NCBI GenBank assembly: GCA_016808115.1
Contig: JAEQBH010009504.1
Coordinates: 58,365-122,364, forward strand
Reading direction: 5' to 3'
DNA length: 64,000 bases
Source: Tetrastigma voinierianum
Lineage: Eukaryota; Streptophyta; Magnoliopsida; Vitales; Vitaceae
Part shown: positions 46,990-58,840 of the stretch, piece by piece
Position numbering within the stretch: the first letter of the stretch is position 1
How the letters are laid out: each line of letters opens with the position of its first letter
The notes under the pieces: generated by a model
Seen by the model: the letters and a program-made list of their open reading frames with translations, nothing else
The model's database searches: none
Told to the model about the DNA's origin: nothing
Translations under genes and position numbers: made by a program

Positions 46990-47367
46990 TCTCAATGTTG
47001 TGACATTGATAACAATGTCGTGACATTGACAACAATGTCGCAACACCGGGTTCCGGGGGCTTTCCCCTAATGTCGCGCTGATGTTATTATCAACTAATGC
47101 TCACTGATTATCAAACAGCAGCACATCAAGATTAATCGCTTCGGCAATATCAATATCAACCAATGTCGCGACATTAAGCTTCGTTGTCGCTGACATCGAA
47201 CTTCCAATGTCGCGTACATCAATTTGGGTTAATCGTAAAACAAACGCGAATAAAATACTACATTAACTTCCAATGTCGCGGACATTAAGTCAATGTCGCG
47301 CAACATCGATTGAGTCACTTAGAACATCAAGCCAATGTCGCGACATCACAACTCCAATGTCGCGACA
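46990..47367. repeat. Internal palindrome array TGTCGCGACA upstream of the env-position ORF
   Basis: Exact decamers at 47164, 47336 and 47358, with decayed ones such as TGTTGTGACA (about 46996), TGTCGTGACA (about 47017) and TGTCGCAACA (about 47036). It is the same motif and flanks (CAATGTCGCGACATC) as in the LTRs, but located inside the element. Confidence 0.88.
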
Positions 47368-47387
47368 TCATAGTTAGGCAGCCTACC

Positions 47388-47395
47388 TATATAAG
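47388..47395 (+). promoter_or_regulatory. Candidate internal TATA box for the env-position ORF
   Basis: TATATAAG lies 21 bases after the last internal TGTCGCGACA and 86 bases before the ATG at 47481. A pyrimidine-rich leader (CTTCTCCAAATCTCCCTC) follows. Together with the array this repeats the arrangement of the LTR promoter. Promoter activity is inferred. Confidence 0.5.
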
Positions 47396-47480
47396 GATAC
47401 ACTTTGAGATTTTCAAAGTCAAATCAAATCTCTCAAGCTTCCTAACCCTAGCCTTCTCCAAATCTCCCTCAAACCAAGCC

Positions 47481-49220
47481 ATGTCGAACCCCCGGTTGCC
47501 TCCGGGCACTTTGATGAAGTGATAGGAAATGTGGTAAAAGAAGCTCCGCAGAGAAAGGGCAGAGAAAGTGAAACCAAGAAACTACCGAGGTAGTTCCCGA
47601 AGAAATAGAGGTCGGTGGAAAGAAGGAGAGGCCGGGGCCTCTACTCCAACAAAGGAGAAGAGGCATTCTAGAAGCATCTAGCTAAAAAAGTATTTGTTGA
47701 GGAGAGAGGCTTCAAACAGCTCATATCATCGTTTAAGGAGGAGATGAGAAGAGGGGTTGGGAGAAAATAAGCCATTCACATGTGGAACCCGGGAGGCGCA
47801 GAAGTTAAGGAGTTTTACGCCAACCTAGGTGAGAGGAAAGACTTGACGTGCTATGTCAAGGGGAGATGGATCCCTTTTGGGAAAAGGCTATCTCCCAACT
47901 CTTAGGGCTCAAACAAGTGGGGGAGTGTGAAGAGTATGAGTAGCTCCAAAAGAGCCCATGCTTCAAAGAGATCGCCTCTAAGAGCCGATAAATGGCCTCG
48001 ATAAGGGCGTAGACCAAGCACCATCATAAATGCCTACATCGACCGAGAGGTTACCTAATCGAGGTGAACAAGGTGCTGTATTTCATCAACTCTGTTTTCA
48101 TCCCCTCAAAACATGTCGCAACTATGCGGCAAGACCGTTCATTACTCTTGTATGCACTGGTAAAAGGGTATACTCAATGGGGAAAATAATACAAAATGCA
48201 CCATTTCGACTATGTCGAGAATAAATTTTCAAGGAATATCCCCCACCCCCGCTTTGATCACTTCCCTGTATCAAGGGTGTTACATTTAGTGATACAGAGA
48301 AGAAGAGCCCTGAAAGCCTCTCATCTCACTCTCATTAGAGTCCTCAAAACTCCAATAGAGGGTGAAGAGGTAGAGAGAACTAGAAAGAGAAGAAGAACAA
48401 AGAAATAACCTAGGGAAACTAGTCCCTTTAGTAGAGGCTGAGAGAGAATTTGAAAATGAAGAGATGGGAGCTTTCGAAGATTACACATAGCAACTAGTGT
48501 TCTTCCCCACCACTGTAGGAAAAGACAACTCTCCTATCGGGATCGGTACTGTGGGCAAGCAAAGAGTCAAGCAAAAGATGGCAAAGACTTAACTTAGTTT
48601 TGATGAAGAAGATGAAAGAAGAAATGAGAATAAGGGATGAGCAGCTTAGGGAAGAGCTGAGATGGAGAGATGAAAATCAGGCTGTAGAAAACAAGAGAAG
48701 ATAAGATAACTTAGTAGCACTCATCTAGCAAAGAGATGAGGAGTGGAAAGAAGAGTTAGCACTGAGGGCAGAGCTAAGAGAGAGGGAAAGGGCTTTTGTA
48801 ACTAATCAGCTAAAGAGAGATAAGGAGCTGATCAAGCTTATGGAGATCAGGGAAAAAGAGATGGAACAAAATTTGCTCCAGAAGGTAGAAGCCTTTAGGT
48901 ACCTCTATAAAGAACACCAGAACGAAATCAAGGCTACCATCCAGAAGAGGGATGAAGAGCTAGAGTCCACTCAACTGGCTGTGGAGAAACTATGAACCTA
49001 GAGCATTGATCTGGTGAATCAAAACATGGTAAAAGTGTATCAAGCCCAGGGTGAATTTGAAGGATCTCTGAACTCTATTGGGAAGAGGCAGAATGAGCTA
49101 ATTAGGCAACATCTTCTAACCCAAGAGTGGTATCTCTTCAAAAAGGGAGAAATTAGTTCGATTGAAAACTGTAATCTTCAACTCTCGAAGTTCACTCCCC
49201 TCTCAAGCCAGCTTAAGTAA
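47481..49220 (+). pseudogene. Athila env-position ORF (plant transposon protein-like), broken
   Basis: ATG at 47481 starts MSNPRLPPGT. Further blocks, in shifting frames, are FKQLISSFKEEMRRG near 47710 and WNPGGAEVKEFYANLGERKD with YVKGRWIPFGK at 47780-47890. This is the conserved core of the protein found between integrase and 3' LTR in Athila elements. From about 48590 to 49200 the sequence is rich in Lys/Glu/Arg codons (RDEQLREELR, KEMEQNLLQK types) and would form a long coiled coil. Stops and shifts are frequent. These ORFs have been called env-like. I see no convincing signal peptide or transmembrane helix, so an envelope role is unproven. Confidence 0.65.
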
Positions 49221-49282
49221 ATTTGGTCAAGAATTTGAAGCCCTCAAAAACCCTTTAAAATCCTAAAGAAAGAAGAAATGAA

Positions 49283-49332
49283 CTCTATCTCTCTCTATCT
49301 CTCTATCTCTCTCTCCCTCTCTCTCTCTTTCT
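49283..49332. repeat. (CT)n/(CTAT)n microsatellite
   Basis: About 50 bases of CTCTCTATCTCT-type repeats just after the env-position ORF. Confidence 0.95.
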
Positions 49333-49334
49333 TT

Positions 49335-51062
49335 GCCTTACTCTATCTCGAATCCCATCATTGTAATTATGTTCTCTATGAATAAATAAAAGTAATTTCT
49401 AAATTTTGTGTGCACAAATTCTTATTTTATTTTCCTTATTTTTACATATCCGAGATCTACAATAAATATGATGTTTGTGATTTGGGAATAATAGAGATTT
49501 CAGTGCACTAAAGGCATAACTGCTAAGATGAAAAGATAATAAGGCAAAACTCTGAAATGAAAATAGGCTGAATAATAGAAACATAATTTTAAGTTGTGAT
49601 GTCAAGGATAGATAAGCTAAAAATTTTAGAATCTAAAACTCGAGACGAGAGCACAGCACAAGGCTTTAATTTAGCTTTATTAAATAAGACAATTTTAAAA
49701 TGACTAAACTAACACATTGGTCATAAGTACCTTGAAAAATGATTGTGCTTAGGTTAGGAACACTTTATTGGTCTTACTGTCAGTAAATCTCAAAAGGTCC
49801 TAGAACTTGTTGTATTATTAATCAAGGCGAAATCCTAGGCATTACAACCAACAAGAAATGATTTAGCTATCCTGATGGGCCAGCCTTTCAAAAGCCTACT
49901 CCCTTTGATATGCTATGTATGCATATACCTTAGTACTTTTTAGCCCAATGCTATTTCATCATCAGCCACAAAGAAGAACCTTAAACCTTCTTTTAAGTCT
50001 TACCTTATAAGAAAGAACCTCAATCTACTTCCAAACTCCGCAGATCGTTGTAGCAAAAATGATCAAGAGGATGAGTTTAGGGGAGTACAAATTTGAATTC
50101 AAAATGAAGGAGGAGAATTAAGGATGTGAAGGAAAAACAATTGTAAAAAGTTGTACAAAAAGAGGTGCACGATATAAAATGAGAAGCTGAAGAATATATA
50201 AGTCTTAAGGAGGAGTGAATTTTACCTTGTAGCCTACTTACCTTGAGCAATTAAGTCCTTAGGGGTGTTCTACACCTAGCACCCTAATGACAACTGGTAT
50301 GAGAGTTGTTAACCCAAAGCTTGTTCAGGGGTAGTAGAAAGCTTAAAAGGTAAAACATTGCACCACTCTAAACTTGAAACAAAATGACAGAAAAGAGCTT
50401 CTATAGTAGAACTGAAAATAACAGTGGAAAAGAAAAAGGCATAGAGGAGAAAATGCATAAAAATGCACCATACCAAGTTTAGTGGTGCTTGAAATGCTAT
50501 TTTAGCAGAAAAATAGGATGAGAAGTGAAGGCAAAATGTTGAGAAAATGTATGCAGTCTAGGTAAACGTGAGCCATAAATGTCCAATCATCTACCCAAGT
50601 ACCCTAGCCATACATTATAAGCTCAAAAGACCTATTTGATTATGAGGGTTGTGTTATGCCTACATTAGTGGAGAATAATATGACCAACAAGCCTATGGGA
50701 CCTAAATTACTTTGAAAGAATACCATTCTGCATAGTGACTCTCATAGGCTACCTAATCTACAAATTATTCATACAGGAAAGACAAACACACACTCATAGA
50801 GTCAAGAACTGTATCTGTTTATTAACTATGAATTACATGTTGTATTGAATGATCTAAATTGAAAAAAATTTAGGATTATGAAAATGAAGCTTAATTAGAA
50901 TTGATGTCACAACTGAAATACTACTAAGGCCAAATTGCTGAGTTGCTTGAAAAGATGATTTAATTGAAAGATGTCCTTAAAAATAGATTTTTATTGTTTG
51001 AGGACAAACAAATAGCCTTTTCTTTGCTTGAAGACAAGCAAAACTGTAAGTTTAGCAGAGTT
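49335..51062 (+). other. Athila 3' untranslated region
   Basis: A 1.7-kb non-coding stretch before the 3' LTR. A good polypurine tract is not obvious at 51040-51062 (AGCAGAGTTTA). No captured gene or RNA was recognised. Confidence 0.55.
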
Positions 51063-53578
51063 TAATGAGTCTAAAACTCATCTATTTTTAAGCCAATTTT
51101 TCAAGTATATTTCAGGCTTAAAAGTCTTATTTAATATAAAATTATGGAATTTTCACCCAGATTTATGTTTTGCAAAAATTTGAAGAAAGAAAGCAGAAAA
51201 GCAGCAAAAACAGAAAAAAAATGAAGCAAAGGCAGCACGCCTGCATATCGTATGAAGAATGCATGTTAGTTATTTAACGTCATGGACATCACCAATACAT
51301 AGGTCAGGACATCACTCAAGACTGTAGACTTCAAATCTCCAATGTCGCGACATAAAGTCAATATCGCGACATCGTTGGTCCTTTAATGTCACGACATTGC
51401 ACCTGAGTCATTTAGACCATCGCTTCAATGTCGCCGGCTACATCGTGGAAAGGCTACAAGAACATCAAGGTTCACGTCGCGACATTGCCACGACATTGGC
51501 GAAGCATCGCACCGGCTTAAACACTGGAGATCTAAACTTGTAATGTCACATATTCTGATTGCAATGTCGCGACATCATATCGTGCTGCCCAAGGAGGTGA
51601 GACTAACTCAATGTCGCAACATCGCCGCAGCAATGTTGTGAGATCAGCCACGACATTGAGAGAAGGCCTTAGAATATCAAATGTTCAATGTCGCGACATC
51701 ACAAATACCGTCACGACATCAACAACGCTAAGGGAAAAGCACGTCTCAACAAGCAGCCTCAAAAACAAGCTTAAGGTTGAGCGACCGGATCAATGTCGCG
51801 ACATAGGTTAACAATGTCACGACATCAACCGAATGATCAAACCGCAGATGCAACGCCACGAAGGACACACGACATCAAAATCAGTCACAACGAGCCAATG
51901 TCGCGACGCCAAATTCAACCCATAACATAGAAGTTTCGATGTCGTGATGATGTCGCGACATTGCCACGACAGTAGTGCTAGGGCGGGATTTTTCTTGGGC
52001 TTTTTGAACATCGTAATTGTCACCTTGTTTTTAGGGCTCAAGATCTGAGCATATAAATAGAAACTCCCGAGTAAGGCAGCATTTCCAACCGCTTCTAATG
52101 CTTTTGTGCTTGATGAGCTAAACTCTCATTGTATATAATTTTTCTTTTTATTTTCTTTTATTTTAGTTTTGTTTCTAGATTTAGTTTTCTTATTTTAGAT
52201 TAGAGAAGACTTAACTGGATTCTCGAAATGGATGAATGTAAATCAAGCTTCAATTTATGTCAGAACTTCAATGGAATCTAGGAATTTACCTTGAATTCAT
52301 TTTTCTTTAGTTTTGATTACAATTTCAATGGATTTATTTGATCAACTAGTCATTGTCATTTGTGATCCAGATTTGAAATGCTAAGCTCCCTTTGGGAAGA
52401 ATATGTTGTTGGGATTATTGTTTGTAATATTTTAATGTGGATTTGGGTATGAAAACTGGAGTGATTTAACTGGTATTACCCCTATATTGAACTGTTTTGA
52501 ATATCAGTGTTTGGTACCTAGAAAGGGTTGTATCATTGCTCTGATTTCTAGGAATCCCTCTGAGCGACATAGAGATGGACTACTTGAGAGCAAAGAGCGC
52601 CTACTAAGGGTAATTTCATTGATACTATTTGAACTAATGCACTCTTTGGATCACTTTATTATATCACTGGTGATATCCTAACCTCTGACTTCAAGGTTCC
52701 CTCCTGGGTGATAGTAGGAGTGTGTTCTAGAGGAATATGATTCACCTACTAATCTAGCAGTTTAATTCTAAGAGGTTTCACCATAATTGAGAGGAATAAT
52801 CTAAACCCTATGTTAGCTAAGATTCTAATCAAGGGGAAAGGGAATTCTTGTCTAATTGATTGGCTGAGGTACCAATTATCTTGGAAAAGGCTTGCATTAT
52901 CCTGTCTATGGGGGTAAAGCAATTTCCAGTCCTAACATATGGCTGTGAAGTACTAAGAAGGAAAAACAGCTAGATCTTAAGTCCTACAAGTAGCTTTTCA
53001 TACCCACTGACTAGAGATAGAAATGTGGTGAGCTGGAGAGTGAAATGTGTGGTGAGTGGAGAAATCCCAATGCTACACTACCTTGCTCTTGGACAATTCA
53101 AAAGTTGATGTCCCATACTTTATATTTTATTTGGAAACTTGCAAGGTGGTGATCACAACACTGATTTCATTCCCAATGTTATTCCAATCCAGTAAACTCT
53201 CTAATTCACGTGTTTTTAGAATTTCTCTTACATTTTATTCAATTTATTTTATAAAGATAATCATCTATAGAAAATTTGAGGTTCAAATAATGATGATCTT
53301 GAGTAGTGAGAATAGTTAACCTTTAGATTTTCAAAATCAATCCTTATGGAAATGATATCTGGACTTAAAAATCCACTTTATTACTTATATGACCTGTATA
53401 CTTACAGTGATTTAGGCCAAAATTAATTTTAATTGAAAATTGTTAATTACACAAGCAGAAAATAGATTATATATATTGAGTCTCAACAAGTTCTTGGCAT
53501 AACTACTAGGGATTGAATAATCACTGGTGGCAATGCTAAGAATCGGTAAATTTTGGTTTATGTAAAAATCAGACAACA
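51063..53578 (+). repeat. Athila 3' LTR
   Basis: Partner of 38161-40696. Starts TAATGAGTCTAAAACTC (TG changed to TA) and ends AAATCAGACAACA. It carries the palindrome array at 51343-51960 and TATAAATA at 52052-52059. Followed by GTGGC, the target duplication. Confidence 0.9.
51343..51960. repeat. Palindrome array TGTCGCGACA in the 3' LTR
   Basis: Exact decamers at 51343, 51564, 51689, 51794 and 51951. Several sites are exact here but decayed in the 5' LTR, or the reverse, showing independent loss after insertion. Confidence 0.9.
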
Positions 53579-53583
53579 GTGGC

Positions 53584-54326
53584 TACATAGAAAGTTGGAG
53601 AATTTATTGTGTCCCCTATTGCCATTCACTCCTACAAGTGGTTGCATGATGCCCCTCGGGCCTCCATTGAAAGAAAAAAGCTCCTCCATCTTCTCTCCGT
53701 GACTATGTAAGTGGACGACCGAGCAAAAACTCTCCTCGAGGGGTCAAAGTAATCGGGTCGCATTATAATCTTCCCTACCACGCCTCCAGTACCAATCTCT
53801 CTCATATGGGAATGAAGGTATCTGACCTCTGCCTACATAGGTGAGGCTTAAATTCACCAACTTCTTGTAGGTTCTCGACTGTCGGGCCTCGAGTTCAAGT
53901 ATGAAATTGTCTTCAGGCTTAGAAGTAATCCCCTCTATGCCTTGTTGCCCCCTTTCTTTAAGGTTCTCTAAGATGGACTGAAATTGATGCTTCATTTCTT
54001 CAATAAAGGCAATATGATGACTTGCTAGTTCTATATTTCTTGCATGAGAGCTTGAAATTCGTTAGAATTATTAAAGAAAAGAATAGGCACATCCACATTA
54101 CATACACCCCTTCCTTCCACTTGTTTAATGGGGCTACGACGGACCCGTTGTTGTCCCGAGAATTCATCAAGCTTCTTCTATCCTGCTCCACCAAGGCCGA
54201 ACTCTTCCTTCCTATTCTATTGCTGCAACATCAGATCCTGAGTCTAGAGACTTTACAGTTGTCTTACTCCTTAATTTTGGTGGCATTCTTCAACAAAAAT
54301 GGGTCCCATCGAGCATGCCAAAAGTA
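53584..54326 (-). pseudogene. Unassigned retroelement-like remnant
   Basis: Minus-strand frames give PSFPYERDWYWRRGREDYNA and a Glu/Lys-rich stretch before it (54000-53744). The layout is reminiscent of a gypsy Gag N-terminus with a charged leader, but no family-defining motif is present. It is bounded on the left by the Athila insertion. Confidence 0.3.
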
Positions 54327-55313
54327 TGTTTCGATGGAATTTATAGTGGAATTCACCAGAACATAAGAAAAACATGAAAATTGGTGAATGCATGCATATA
54401 GGAAATTATTATAGTATTTTTTTGAATTGAAACTATGTCAAATCTAACTCTCGCTGTGTTTAAAAATGGATCCCCTAGTTCCCTTGACAGTTCCCTAGAA
54501 TCTAAGTTGAAAAATACCTTGAAAATTAGATTGCATATATTGAATTGAAATATAAGAGAAAACTTAATGGATTAGCTTGGAAAATAGCAGATTTCATTAT
54601 AGAATTTGACTAAAATCAAGTGTTGAAGCAAGAAAGCTTTGAAGTAACAAATGCTTAGAAAGAAAACATGTAAAACTTAAGCTAAGAACTGAAAAGACGC
54701 ATCATGAACTTGTAGAAATAATGAAATGCTCTGCTTGGTATTGATTCTTGGGCTGATGATCCTCTCAAATTGGTGTCAGTCCTATTAGGTATTCTTGAGT
54801 AACTCCGCACCAACCCACTTCTCCACTGGGTCCATGTCTCCACTAAGGAGTCTCGCTTCCTAAGCAACTTCCACCACCGCCCATGCTAAGTCCTTTTGCC
54901 ATGTGTCATGACTTGGAGAAAAAGTCTCCTCCATCTTTTTTCCTTTCGGCGCAAAGTCTCAATATTCTCTATCAGCACTAATTTTTTTAAAATTCAGAAT
55001 GCCCCTAATCTTTTATAAAGCACTCTATAGGCTTGGGCTTTATCCTTATTGGGTTGGGTTCGCACGGTTTGGACTTGACATAGTTATTTGGCCCATTGCA
55101 CTACCATTTGGGCCCAAAAATTATTTTTAGTGTCAATAGTTATCATTTATCTTTATTTTACTTCACACTTTATATGTTAATATTCCATACCAGATGTTCT
55201 CACTCTTCCATTTGTATTTATAACCCTTTACTATCGTAATGGGTATGCATATTTGAGTAAATTCTTCATCGACATTTTTTCTTCAACTTTCCAAGCGTGA
55301 AGAAGTTCTATTA
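54327..55313 (+). repeat. 5' LTR of the chromovirus-like element
   Basis: Starts TGTTTCGATGGAATTTATAG and ends TTCTATTA before the primer site. It aligns with 31737-32495 over its first three quarters and with 57170-57353 over its last 180 bases (TTTGTATTTATAACCCTTT, ATATTTGAGTAAATTCTTCAT). Confidence 0.7.
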
Positions 55314-55315
55314 TT

Positions 55316-55330
55316 TGGCATTAGAGCCTC
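55316..55330 (+). other. Primer-binding site, tRNA-Met type, mutated
   Basis: TGGCATTAGAGCCTC corresponds to TGGTATCAGAGCC and lies two bases after the LTR end. Confidence 0.7.
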
Positions 55331-56050
55331 ATTCCTAAATGGCAACCTATATGAGAGACCAGGCCTTAGAGACCAACGTCTGACATCCAAGAAGGCATGA
55401 CTAAGATGTTTGCTGAATTGCAGAGGATGTTGGAATCCATGAATTCTAGGGGAGATTCTTGGCAAGGGAGCCCAAGTCAAAGCAGGATAAACAATCATCC
55501 AATTGCATTGAAGGGAGTCGAAGAGTTGCTTCAGCAATGGAACAAACTGAGTTTTCGAGGTATGCTCTGGCCGACCACCACAAAGTGGCTTAATCGTGTG
55601 GCACGTTATTTTGAATATCAAGAAGCATCAAGGTGAAAGTGGATGATGTCACTACCACGAGGTGGCAAAAATGCATCACGGTGGTAAATGGCTACTTGCA
55701 TCCACCAAGAAAATCACGAATGATCTGCAACCTTCAAGAGAGCTATGGTCTAGGCTCGTCCACTGGCGCTTGATTTCAATGAAGCTCAAGAAACTTACAA
55801 CAAACACTTCGATTGAATATTAAGAAGAATGCAGTGATTGGGGAACAGTGGTACATAGGGTGTCCAAGAAACACTTATTGGAATGTTCATGGGCGGATTG
55901 ACGATGGAAATAGCTAAGGCAATACGAATGTTCAAACCCCAATCACCGAAAGACGGCTAGTCGGGAATAACGCATGAAAGACGGTTAAATACAGAGACAG
56001 AGAAAATCACGTCCATGGACCCTAAACACTTATGCTAGCTTAAGTAAACT
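55330..56050 (+). pseudogene. Gag remnant of the chromovirus-like element
   Basis: A frame at 55397-55633 contains MTKMFAELQRMLESMNSRGD and then TKWLNRVARYFEYQEAS, the start of a Retrotrans_gag core. Further pieces are DFNEA and TTNTSIEY near 55770-55820 and IAKAIRMFKP-like residues near 55910. Stops and small indels occur every 30-80 codons. Confidence 0.6.
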
Positions 56051-56074
56051 AAGAGCGCATCTTCCAATGCAAAT

Positions 56075-56372
56075 CATCAACATCATAAGAAAACCGGAAT
56101 TAGAGACGGTGACAAGGTCCATCATCTCTAAATAGAGAGCAGATTGCAAAATAAAAACCTTGAAATTATTAAATTAATTAGACTGTAAATTGTTTATGAT
56201 TTGAGACGGAAATCATTTCGTCTCTATTTAGAGACGGAATTTCCGTCCATATTTAGAGACCGACCAATTTCGTCTCTGATTTGAGATGGAAGTAAATCCG
56301 TCTAATTTAGAGACGGAATTTCCGTCCCTAATCAAGGACGAACTGGTTTTCCATCTCTGATTATACCTCTTG
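56075..56372. mobile_element. CACTA-like non-autonomous fragment with GAGACGGAAT repeats
   Basis: TTTAGAGACGGAATTTCCGTC occurs at about 56229 and 56309, with diverged copies between and around in both orientations. Such inverted units are the subterminal repeats of plant CACTA elements. CATAAGAAAACCGGAATTAGAGACGG at the left recalls a CACTACAAGAAAA-type terminus. The right end is mutated (ATACCTCTTGAAAA). No transposase is present. Confidence 0.5.
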
Positions 56373-56790
56373 AAAAAAAAAAAAAAAGTATAAGACTAAA
56401 AAATTCAAAATCTCGTCCCTACAAAGCAATCTAGGTTTTTCCTTGATATTTGTTTTATTTTAGAAAATAATCTATTTGTCCATCTATCTTTCGGTCCTAT
56501 AATATCTATGTTGTTGAAAAGAATAACGAGAGAGGGTGGTAGAAATAATATGACACACCTTCCTCATGAATGCCAAAATGGTTGATGGAATCTACTTTCA
56601 AATTGAGAATTTCAAACTTTTGATCAATATCAAGTAAATTATAAATTAGGCCTTTAAGTTTTGGAAAACAAATCAATAAATTCTTCATTTCAAAAAACTA
56701 ATTAATTAGTTCCTATATTTTTTAAATATACTTGTAATTTAGTCGATTTTGATCTTTTCAATTTTTTTGATTTTTTTTTTTTAAGAACTA
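56373..56790. other. AT-rich spacer, nothing recognised
   Basis: Contains A and T runs and no readable domain. It lies between the CACTA-like piece and the pol tail. Confidence 0.45.
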
Positions 56791-56799
56791 GTAAAAGAA

Positions 56800-57130
56800 A
56801 AGGAAATAATTGAGGCTGATATGGATGAAATATAGAGAGAGCCCAAGGCCTTTGTTTCAATTGTACGAATGACCACACCAAGCCATCGTTGTCGCCAACC
56901 TTAGATGTTATTGCTTGAGGTCAAGTGAGGAAGAAACTCGGAGATTAGGGAATCTGCAGGTCAAATTCTACATGAGTACTTCCACGTGAAAAACCTCGAG
57001 GACAAGGTTCAACTTCTAGGGAGGGGTGATGATGAGACTCTTCATGTCAACCACCGCATGATGAATGTGGATGTGGTCAAGGAGAGAGTTGAGGAAGCAA
57101 TAGTGAGGGGGTGGTTAGAGGCTAGATACG
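56800..57130 (+). pseudogene. Pol C-terminal fragment of the chromovirus-like element
   Basis: The frame from 56986 reads KNLEDKVQLLGRGDDE, then VNHRMMNVDVVKERVEEAIV. The LEDKV motif is the usual sequence after the chromodomain of chromovirus integrases. It ends where the 3' LTR stub starts, and its homologue lies at 31600-31736. Confidence 0.6.
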
Positions 57131-57353
57131 TGGAAGACCCACTCTTATTTTTATTTTTATATTTTTATATTTTTTGTTATAATTTATCTTTTATTTTATC
57201 ACATCTTTATTTGTTAGTTATTCCATGTTGCAAGTTCTCAAATTTTCATTTGTATTTATAACCCTTTGGATTATCAGTAATGGATATTCATATTTGAGTA
57301 AATTCTTCATTGACATTTTTTGTCAACTTTCCAAGCTTAGCTTGGTTCTATCA

Positions 57354-58540
57354 CAATGACACTCATGGTAAAATGTCAAAGAAGCATGCCTTTGTTTTGC
57401 TTTGAAATTTTTAGTTATGTTTGCTTGTTAGGAAGATACACATAAATGGAAATTGTGAATTTATATGTTTGGTTCTTTCAAATCCGGGAAACAAAACCAA
57501 ACAGTCTTATAAGGTTTTTGTTTTTAAAAAAAAACTTTTTTCTTTTCTATTTTAGTTGTTGCCTGTTATTTTTTCCTTAAGTGTTTGAAAAAACCTACAG
57601 AAAGGAATAATGACAAGTAATGATATTGGAACATTTGATACTGATGAAAATGAAAAATATAACTTAAAGAGGTAAGGAAAATTATATATATATAAGTAAA
57701 CTTGGATCATCATTATATCATAGCTTGAGAATGAGTTTCAATTAAAGTTTAAGTTTTTTTAGAAGAGAAAAATAATTTTATTGATTCAAACTAGCAATAC
57801 ATTGATAGAAATACATAATCAAATTAGTTAAACCATAGCGATGTAAATAATATCCGCATTAATAAAGATATCGAATCGGCTCAAAAGCCTCTACATCTGA
57901 GAAGTTAAGTCTATACATTTGATATTGCTATCAGGATCTTAATAACTATGACCCACTTCGCAAAGACGCCGACGATCATCGATTCTCCGATTTGTTGTCC
58001 CGGGACGGATATGTTTTACTCATCTGAATCGTCCACACACAAATAAATACCGCAAGAAGAAAACGACAAACAAAATGTCCAACCGAGATGACACAACCAC
58101 ACTCTACAAGACGACAACAATCACGAAAAAAAAAAAATGAGAACCCATATCTATATGGAAATACTACTTTATTGAGAAATAAAATTATATAAAGAGGTGT
58201 AGAGGGGTGATTTCAAGCTAAGAGTGACAAAAATATCACCCCTCCTTACTTAATGAAAAGAGACTAGCCCATAAAAATAGAAAGAAAAAATAGCTAGGGT
58301 TTCGGTGTGCCCTTTCTTTATTCAATGTAAAGTTTAAGTTATGCATCGAAGTAATAGAATTATAAAATAGTATGCTTGTTAAAGGAAAAAGGTATTTAAA
58401 CTATTATAAAATGAAATTTTACTATAAAAACAAAGAATCTATCTCAATTAAAATTTGGTAAGTGTCATGTGGAACCAGTAAATTAGCATTTTGTTTAACC
58501 TAGAATTTTATCACTAGTCATCTAAAATTCTTGGAGTCAT
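57354..58540. other. Intergenic, nothing recognised
   Basis: AT-rich. A CG-richer stretch at 57940-58120 and a small inverted repeat, AGGGGTGATTT ... ATCACCCCT (58204-58245), are visible, but no gene or defined element. Confidence 0.45.
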
Positions 58541-58549
58541 AAAGTATAG

Positions 58550-58838
58550 TTTTTTTTTTAGACAAGTTTTTTTTTTTGGTGTTATATATATATATATATT
58601 ATCAAAGAGAGGGAGATAGCCACATAGCAACAAAAGCAACTAATTACATCTCATTTTCCTGGGCCAAGAAACACCCGTCGCATCTTGCTGTAAAATTTCT
58701 TCTATCCCTATGGGTGGATTTGCTATACAGTTAATTCTCTCTTAATGAGATTCTTTGATATGTCTGCTAGGAAGTCCGCTTCACTGTTCCTCTTCCAGTA
58801 AATGTGTTGCAAGTCAACTATCCGCTCTTGATGTAGCA
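58550..58838 (-). mobile_element. LINE 3' end: RNase H fragment with poly(A)
   Basis: Minus strand at about 58835-58745 reads IVDLQHIYWKRNSEADFLAD, the C-terminal part of an RNase H domain (HxxxxxN..AD pattern) as in plant LINE polyproteins. A stop and about 140 bases of 3' sequence follow, ending in two A runs (plus-strand T runs at 58551-58560 and 58567-58579). This is the normal 3' end of a truncated LINE insertion. Confidence 0.5.
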
Positions 58839-58840
58839 AC

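Larger units (their letters stand above)
38161..53578 (+). mobile_element. Athila-type Ty3/gypsy element, complete structure, 15.4 kb
   Basis: LTRs lie at 38161-40696 and 51063-53578, flanked by GTGGT (38156-38160) and GTGGC (53579-53583), a 5-bp duplication with one change. Internal order: tRNA-Asp-type primer site, gag, protease, RT, RNase H, integrase, then an env-position ORF and a long 3' region, the Athila layout. Every ORF has stops or frameshifts, so it is inactive, but all parts are present. The LTRs differ by many substitutions and small indels, so the insertion is not recent. Arrays of TGTCGCGACA occur in both LTRs and before the env-position ORF. Confidence 0.92.
54327..57353 (+). 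mobile_element. Deleted chromovirus-like Ty3/gypsy element
   Basis: A 5' LTR (54327-55313), a tRNA-Met-type primer site, a gag remnant, a CACTA-like insert, unassigned AT-rich DNA, a pol C-terminal piece (HLEDKV type) and a 3' LTR stub (about 57130-57353) follow in order. Protease, RT and integrase are missing. Both LTR ends finish TTCTATTA/TTCTATCA. A fragment of the same family lies at 31.6-32.5 kb. No target duplication was found. Confidence 0.65.

Noticed and set aside
53744..53995. Host gene fragment on the minus strand
   Set aside because: Charged, repeat-flanked and without a known domain; more likely the Gag leader of an old element.
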